64,000 bases of DNA, taken from Faecalibacterium prausnitzii (GTDB lineage: Bacteria; Bacillota; Clostridia; Oscillospirales; Ruminococcaceae). The notes below the pieces were generated by a model. That model had not been told where the DNA came from. It ran no database searches and saw only the letters and a program-made list of their open reading frames with translations. Below are positions 59,558 to 64,000 of the stretch, one piece after another (positions within the stretch are counted from its first letter, which is position 1; the number at the start of each line of letters is the position of its first letter). The translations under genes were made by a program, and so were the position numbers. Location of the stretch: NCBI RefSeq assembly GCF_019967995.1, contig NZ_CP065377.1:186001-250000 (forward strand). Direction: 5' to 3'.

Positions 59558-60520
59558 TTAAGAGAATGTGACGACATCGTTCAGCGGCTTTTCGGCGGGT
59601 TCGACCGAGATGGCGGTCAGCACCGGGCCTTTGCCGCGGTAGATGTTGTGGAACTTGTAATTGACCTTTGCGGTCACAGTGACCCAGGCGCGCTGCTCCA
59701 GCGCCTTGTAGCCATCGTAGGAGCAGGGGAAGCCGACGAACTGGATGTCCTGCACACAGCAGGTCATGGCAAAGCGGCCGGGCACGAAGCTGTTCTTTCC
59801 TGCGCGGTTGGTCTGGCAGACCTGCGCCAGAAATTTCACGGTCTTGCCCGCGTACTTCTGGGGCTCGTCCTGGCAGTCCATATACCAGATGCCGAAATCG
59901 TCGTCGCCGATCTCCACCACCGGCTTGTTCAGGTCGAATGGGAGGGGGTCGGGGATATCATCGTAGGCCACGCTGCCGTCGGCGAACTCATAGGCGATGT
60001 CGCACTTGCGGGATGCCTGACGCACCAGCTTGTGCAGCTCCTGACGGGCGGCATCGTTGTTGACGGCCTCGGCGCGGTTGAAGACGATCAGCTCACTGCG
60101 GGCGATCTTGTCCAGCAGCAGAGCGCGCATGGAGTTGTCGCGGGCATAGGTGAGGGCCGTGGTGCCGTCGGCCGTGGCGATGCACTGGTAGACGATCCAG
60201 TTTTCGGGCAGATTGTTGGCCAGGTCCTGCAGCAGCCACATGCCGTTGTACTCGATGACCACGCGGCCTGCATCTGCCTCCTTGGCCAATTTGGCCAGGT
60301 TCTGGGGGTTCAGTTCTGCCTTGTCCTCCAGATTGTAGAGGGTCACGCCGGGGAAGGCGAATTTCTTCTGATCGTATTCCTCTTCGCCCTCTTCGCAGAC
60401 CAGCAGCAGGGTCTTGTCGCCGGAGTCGAAGTTGGGGTCTTCAAAGGTCTCCTGGATGAATTTGGTCTTTCCGCTTTCGAGGAAGCCCACAAACAGGTAG
60501 ACCGGGATCTCATTTGCCAT
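59558..60520 (-). CDS. CobW-type GTPase fused to a TIGR03943-like (DUF1980) domain
   Basis: A 320-residue protein. The N-terminal half is a G3E GTPase of the CobW/COG0523 group (YLFVGFLESGKTKFIQETF with P-loop; VIEYNGMWLLQDL; ELIVFNRAEAV). It has no C-x-C-C metal motif, unlike its neighbour. The C-terminal part (FGIWYMDCQDEPQKYAGKTVKFLAQVC; FAMTCCVQDIQFVGF) resembles the soluble TIGR03943/DUF1980 domain of YcgQ-like proteins, usually a separate gene next to a CobW gene. GAGGAGG precedes ATG 60520. The operon suggests zinc or related metal supply. Confidence 0.8.
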   Translation of the reverse strand: MANEIPVYLFVGFLESGKTKFIQETFEDPNFDSGDKTLLLVCEEGEEEYDQKKFAFPGVTLYNLEDKAELNPQNLAKLAKEADAGRVVIEYNGMWLLQDLANNLPENWIVYQCIATADGTTALTYARDNSMRALLLDKIARSELIVFNRAEAVNNDAARQELHKLVRQASRKCDIAYEFADGSVAYDDIPDPLPFDLNKPVVEIGDDDFGIWYMDCQDEPQKYAGKTVKFLAQVCQTNRAGKNSFVPGRFAMTCCVQDIQFVGFPCSYDGYKALEQRAWVTVTAKVNYKFHNIYRGKGPVLTAISVEPAEKPLNDVVTFS

Positions 60521-60551
60521 AAACGGTTTTCCTCCTCTGTGTTGTCTTGGC

Positions 60552-61799
60552 TCAGCAGCCGAACAGGCCGGCAATGGCCTTCTCGTCCAGCTTGGAGCCG
60601 ATGACGACCAGCTTGCCGCCGACGTCTGCGCCGCGGGAACGGACTTCCCACTCGCCGGGCACATAGTCAAACTCCAGCCAGCCGTCTGCGCCGCCGTCCA
60701 CGATGCCCTTGGAGCGCAGGATCATGCCGTACTTGCCGGTATCCAGCTCGGTCAGCGCATGCTCGATGTCAGCCTTTGCGATCTTCTTGGCGGTCTCGAC
60801 GCCCCAGCTGGTGAAGACCTCATCGGCATCGTGGCCATCGTGATGATGGTGGTGGTGATGACCGCAGCAGCAGTGGCCGTCCTCATCGTGATGATGTTCG
60901 TGCTCCTCCTCATCATCATGGTCGTGATGATGGTGGCAGCAATGATCGTGATCGTGGTCATCGTCATCGTGGTGATGATGGCAGCAGTGGTCATGGTCGT
61001 GATCCTCGTCATCGTGGTCGTGATGATGCTCGTGTTCGTCCTCGTCCTCGTCATCATCGTCATCGTGATGGTGATGGCCGCAGCTGCACACGCCATTCTC
61101 ATCGTAATGATGATGGTGATGCTCGTGCTCTTCTTCCTCGTCCTCGTGGGCATGCTCCTCATTGGCCTTGGCTGCCATGGCGATCAGCTCTGCCTTGAAG
61201 TCGTCCTTCGTGGACATAGCGTTCAAAATCTGCTCACCGGTCAGGGCATCCCACGCGGTGGTGACGATGGTGGCGGTGGGGTTCTTCTCGCGCAGCATAG
61301 CCACCGCTGCAGCGATCTTCTCTTCGCTGGCAGTCTGGGTGCGGCTCAGGATGATGCAGCTTGCATGGCTGATCTGGTCATCGTAGAACTCGCCGAAGTT
61401 CTTCATATACATCTTGACCTTGTTCACGTCAGCCACGGTGACAAAGCTGTTCAGCTGCACGTCCAGGTGCTCGGCCACGCCCTCGACGGCGCGGGTCACA
61501 TCGGACAGCTTGCCCACGCCCGACGGCTCGATGACGATGCGGTCGGGGTGATACTGCTCCACCACCTGCTGCAAGGCGGCGCGGAAATCGCCCACCAGCG
61601 AGCAGCAGATGCAGCCGGCGTTCAGCTCGTTGATCTGGATGCCGGACTCCTTCAAAAAGCCGCCGTCGATGCCGATCTCGCCGAACTCGTTCTCGATCAG
61701 AACGACCTTCTGGCCCGCAAAGGACTCCTTGATGAGCTTTTTGATGAGGGTGGTCTTACCGGCACCAAGGAAGCCGGAGAAAATATCGATCTTGGTCAT
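60552..61799 (-). CDS. CobW/COG0523 GTPase with a very His-rich insert
   Basis: A 415-residue G3E GTPase. P-loop FSGFLGAGKTTLIKKL, metal motif GCICC (C-x-C-C) in LNAGCICCSLVGDF, and the usual VIEPSGVGKLSDV and ADVNKVKM. Between about residues 205 and 335 runs a long His/Asp/Glu-rich segment with C-x-C and CC pairs. A CobW_C domain (YGMILRSKGIVDGG) ends it. Such proteins (ZNG1/YeiR-like) feed Zn to target enzymes; the insert probably buffers metal. GAGG precedes ATG 61799. A broken MerR gene lies upstream on the same strand. Confidence 0.9.
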   Translation of the reverse strand: MTKIDIFSGFLGAGKTTLIKKLIKESFAGQKVVLIENEFGEIGIDGGFLKESGIQINELNAGCICCSLVGDFRAALQQVVEQYHPDRIVIEPSGVGKLSDVTRAVEGVAEHLDVQLNSFVTVADVNKVKMYMKNFGEFYDDQISHASCIILSRTQTASEEKIAAAVAMLREKNPTATIVTTAWDALTGEQILNAMSTKDDFKAELIAMAAKANEEHAHEDEEEEHEHHHHHYDENGVCSCGHHHHDDDDDEDEDEHEHHHDHDDEDHDHDHCCHHHHDDDDHDHDHCCHHHHDHDDEEEHEHHHDEDGHCCCGHHHHHHHDGHDADEVFTSWGVETAKKIAKADIEHALTELDTGKYGMILRSKGIVDGGADGWLEFDYVPGEWEVRSRGADVGGKLVVIGSKLDEKAIAGLFGC

Positions 61800-61885
61800 A
61801 ATGCTGTTGCCTCTTTCTTTTTTCCAAAGTCCGCAAATCGGAACCTTCAAGCAATCCGAGCCGCCGAGTGCTGGCTCAAAAATCT

Positions 61886-62176
61886 TTACACTCCTATTAT
61901 AACAAGCCTGTCAATGGGAAACCGCCCTTTTTCATGAGAAAATTGTAACATTTTTTGAAGTTTGCCCGCGTTTTGCGGAAAAGGGCGGTTGCGCGGGGAG
62001 GTGGACGGCCCTTCCACACACCAATCCATGAATTGCCGGATGTCCTTGATCTCCATGCCAGCCTTTTTCAGACATTCAATGACCCGGAGCGCTTCAATCT
62101 CTTTCTCGCTGAACTTCCGTATGCCGGACTTGCGCTCCATTCCGGGGAAGAGCCCCTGCCCGCCACACCCGCGCAA
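61886..62176 (-). pseudogene. Broken MerR family regulator
   Basis: The middle of a MerR protein is clear: GLFPGMERKSGIRKFSEKEIE, RVIECLKKAGMEIKDIRQFM and DWCVEGPSTS. The N-terminal HTH that should precede it is absent, and after GPSTS the sequence no longer matches a coiled-coil effector domain. I read it as a decayed remnant. In an earlier state it may have controlled the CobW operon that follows on the same strand; this is only suggested by place. Confidence 0.7.
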
Positions 62177-62192
62177 GAACCAATAAACGCAC

Positions 62193-62221
62193 GAAAGCCC
62201 CGGCCGGAGCCGGGGCTTTCT
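62193..62221 (-). terminator. Terminator of the purine permease gene
   Basis: GAAAGCCCCGGC and GCCGGGGCTTTC form a perfect 12-bp stem with a 4-nt loop. It lies after the stop codon on the minus strand. The T-run is short. Confidence 0.75.
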
Positions 62222-62239
62222 GTTTACCGCAAATACCTG

Positions 62240-63610
62240 TTACAGCAGGATGTATTTCAGGATGAACAGAATGGTCAGCACATACATCAGGGGGCTGATC
62301 TTCTTCTCCTTGGCCTTGCCGGTGATGACATTCAGCAGGGTCCAGGAGATGACACCAATGGCGATGCCCTCAGAGATGCTGTATGCAGTGGGCATTGCCA
62401 GGATGGTCAGGAACGCAGGAATGCCCTCAGCAGGATCGTCGAACTCGATCTTCAGGGCAGAACCCATCATGTAGAAGCCAACGATGATCAGGGCCGGAGC
62501 GGTCGCAAAGCTGGGGATGGTCAGGAACAGGGGGCTGAACACCACAGCCAGCAGGAACAGCACACCGGTGGTCATGGAGGTCAGGCCGGTGCGGCCGCCC
62601 TCGGTCACGCCGGAAGCGCTCTCGACGAAGGTGGTGGTGGTGGAGGTGCCCAGCACGGCACCGGCGCAGGTGGCGATGGAGTCGGCCATCAGCGCGCCCT
62701 TGATATTGGGCAGCTTGCCCTCCTCATCCAGCATGTCGGCCTTGGAAGCAACACCGATCAGGGTGCCCAGGGTATCAAACAGGTCAACGAAGAGGAAGGA
62801 GAACATAACGGCGAAGAAGTTCAGGATGCCCACGCCGGAGAAATCGGTCTTGAACACCTGACCAAAGGTCTTGCCCAGAGCAGAGAAATCGAAGCTGATG
62901 AAGCTGGTGGGGATGACACTGTACATGCCGGCATCGGGGTTGGGGATGTAGATGCCGGTCAGCTCGCAGAGGATGCCCAGCACCCAGGTGATGAGGATGC
63001 CGTACAGGATGCCGCCCTTGACTTTTTTGACCAGCAGGACGGCGGTGATAAGCACGCCCACCAGAGTGAGGATCGCACCCACGCCGATGCTGTGGAAGGT
63101 CTCACCCTTAAAGTGCTGATAGGTGACAAGGGTGGAATCGCTGTTCACGATCAGCTTTGCGTTCTGAAGGCCGACGAAAGCAACGAACAGGCCGATGCCC
63201 ACGCTGACAGCGCTCTTCAGGGTCATGGGGATGGCATTGAAGATGGCCTCACGCACATTGGTCAGGCTCAGCACGATGAAGATGATGCCCTCCACAAAAA
63301 CGGCCATCAGGGCCAGCTGCCAGCTGTAACCCATGGTCAGGACGACCGTGTAGGAGAAGTAGGCGTTCAGGCCCATGCCGGGAGCCAGAGCGAACGGATA
63401 GTTGGCCAGCAGAGCCATCAGGGCAGTGCCGATGAAAGATGCCAGCGAAGTTGCGATCAGGACCGCATTGGCATCCATGCCCGAAGCGGACAGGATGCTG
63501 GGATTGACCGCAAGGATGTAGGCCATCGTCATAAAGGTGGTGACACCCGCCATGAGTTCGGTCTTGACATCGGTGTGGTTTTCTTTCAGGTGAAAGATCT
63601 TTTCTAACAT
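62240..63610 (-). CDS. NCS2 family purine permease (adenine/hypoxanthine/guanine type)
   Basis: A 456-residue NCS2/AzgA-type transporter with about 14 membrane segments. Family landmarks are TELMAGVTTFMTMAYILAVN, ALAPGMGLNAYFSYTVV, VESASGVTEGGRTGLTS and FDTLGTLIGVASKADML, and GTSTTTTFVESASG. It brings in purine bases with protons. AGGAGGAAC precedes the ATG near 63610. I looked for a purine riboswitch in the region upstream and did not see one. It stands alone, with its terminator at 62193. Confidence 0.93.
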   Translation of the reverse strand: MLEKIFHLKENHTDVKTELMAGVTTFMTMAYILAVNPSILSASGMDANAVLIATSLASFIGTALMALLANYPFALAPGMGLNAYFSYTVVLTMGYSWQLALMAVFVEGIIFIVLSLTNVREAIFNAIPMTLKSAVSVGIGLFVAFVGLQNAKLIVNSDSTLVTYQHFKGETFHSIGVGAILTLVGVLITAVLLVKKVKGGILYGILITWVLGILCELTGIYIPNPDAGMYSVIPTSFISFDFSALGKTFGQVFKTDFSGVGILNFFAVMFSFLFVDLFDTLGTLIGVASKADMLDEEGKLPNIKGALMADSIATCAGAVLGTSTTTTFVESASGVTEGGRTGLTSMTTGVLFLLAVVFSPLFLTIPSFATAPALIIVGFYMMGSALKIEFDDPAEGIPAFLTILAMPTAYSISEGIAIGVISWTLLNVITGKAKEKKISPLMYVLTILFILKYILL

Positions 63611-63839
63611 GAAAGTTCCTCCTGTGTTATAGCAAAAATAAAAACAGCCGCGTGGGAACCGGCGGAACGAACAGCACCCATTGTAGCAGAACCGTTCCCA
63701 CCTGTCCATGGACGAAACACAGAAAATTCACGAAAAGTTCAAACTTTCTTGTATGGGTATGACTTATCCGAAGGCTTTTTGGCGTTTTATGGAAATTTTT
63801 ACAGAGTGGACATCGAAGATTTCATCAACCTCCGAGATC
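63611..63839. other. Gene-free stretch upstream of the purine permease
   Basis: AT-rich, about 230 bases. A plus-strand frame at 63708-63938 starts here but has no ribosome site and overlaps the resolvase remnant; I do not call it. No recognisable riboswitch. Confidence 0.4.
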
Positions 63840-63945
63840 TTAAAATTTTCCGTCATAATAAAAGCTGCTCACAGGCATATTGCGCGCTTCATGCTGTTCC
63901 CGCGTGCTGACCCTTATATACCCATAGTCTGTATTTGATTTGCGA
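63840..63945 (-). pseudogene. Broken start of a serine recombinase
   Basis: On the minus strand the frame reads DYGYIRVSTREQHEAR, the N-terminal catalytic motif of resolvase/invertase proteins (Y-I-R-V-S-T with the Ser nucleophile). The start is one base out of frame (an A-N-Q-I-Q-T stretch is in the next frame), has ATC where ATG would be, and a stop comes after about 30 codons. A strong AGGAGG lies just upstream at 63951-63958. It is a remnant of a mobile element at the right edge. Confidence 0.6.
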
Positions 63946-64000
63946 TAAAATCGACCTCCTATTCACAAAAAAGCGCCCCCGCTCACTGCGATCTTACTGA

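Noticed and set aside
60759-61937. Plus-strand hydrophobic frame opposite the His-rich CobW gene
   Set aside because: The Val/Ile/Met-rich stretch is the complement of His/Asp codons and not a real membrane protein.
61955-63607. 550-codon plus-strand frame opposite the purine permease
   Set aside because: It is the reverse image of a hydrophobic transporter gene and has no start signal or family match.
63708-63938. 76-codon plus-strand frame at the right end
   Set aside because: No ribosome site and it lies opposite the recombinase remnant; the composition does not look like a protein.
63611-64000. Purine riboswitch before the NCS2 permease
   Set aside because: I checked for the conserved purine aptamer core on the minus strand and found none; the region instead holds a recombinase remnant.

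Overview
The window looks like a chromosomal segment of a high-GC, gut-dwelling Clostridia/Ruminococcaceae bacterium, most likely Faecalibacterium or a close relative. This is inferred from Firmicutes-type genes in GC-rich DNA, strong GGAGG ribosome sites, sigma-A type promoters, an N-acetylglucosamine PTS with nagB/nagA, a two-subunit transketolase and a Tn1549-like conjugative element. The species cannot be proven from the sequence alone.

Layout. (1) 1-8426 is the right end of an integrative conjugative element of the Tn1549 type, read on the minus strand: an HTH protein, a remnant of the replication initiator, ParA, ParB, small DUF proteins, PcfB, the VirD4 coupling protein, the Maff2 pilin-like protein and the start of a TrbL-like protein. 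A plus-strand Fic gene sits inside the transfer operon as cargo. The element stops at the 3' part of a tRNA-Ser gene (8369-8426). A 142-bp tandem repeat follows that carries the same tRNA end (8411-8778). (2) 8749-12459 holds minus-strand housekeeping genes: a histidine phosphatase, an alpha/beta hydrolase, a YaiI protein, rsmE and prmA. (3) 12803-17038 is amino-sugar use: nagE, nagB, nagA and a GNAT gene. (4) 17198-23508 has two RR-motif lipoproteins, then pstS-C-A-B-phoU and an AraC-type regulator. (5) 23665-28159 is a peptide and amino-acid salvage group: GNAT, M20 dipeptidase, dipeptide epimerase, and a Na+/serine-threonine symporter. A 26-residue peptide gene follows at 28453.

(6) 28675-34969 carries an ECF transporter S component behind a leader with two terminator-like hairpins, split transketolase, a secreted lipase-like protein, a LysR regulator and a TraX-like protein. 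(7) 35065-38334 has two tRNA-Ser genes, a LexA-like regulator and a radical SAM/DUF4130 pair linked to DNA repair. (8) 38427-41162 is a metal efflux operon (ArsR sensor, free HMA protein, P-type ATPase) with a visible promoter and operator. (9) 41549-51877 holds a thioesterase, an NhaC antiporter, a 1036-residue beta-solenoid surface protein with an SLH-like tail, MarR, aminopeptidase P, a glycosyltransferase and a LytTR protein with a degenerate receiver. (10) 51922-63610 has a HAD phosphatase, a patatin/EI-like pair, cyclophilin, asparaginase, a thioredoxin-reductase-like/Crp pair, an operon of two CobW-type GTPases plus an acidic membrane protein, a broken MerR gene and a purine permease. 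The right edge holds a broken serine resolvase start.

A family of 75-275 bp palindromic intergenic repeats with CCCTCTC/GAGAGGG ends lies at five places. The least explained items are the 26-residue peptide gene, the tandem att-like repeat, the patatin/EI-like pair with a lost metal ligand, the promoter-hairpin-hairpin leader of the ECF gene, and the His-rich CobW operon.
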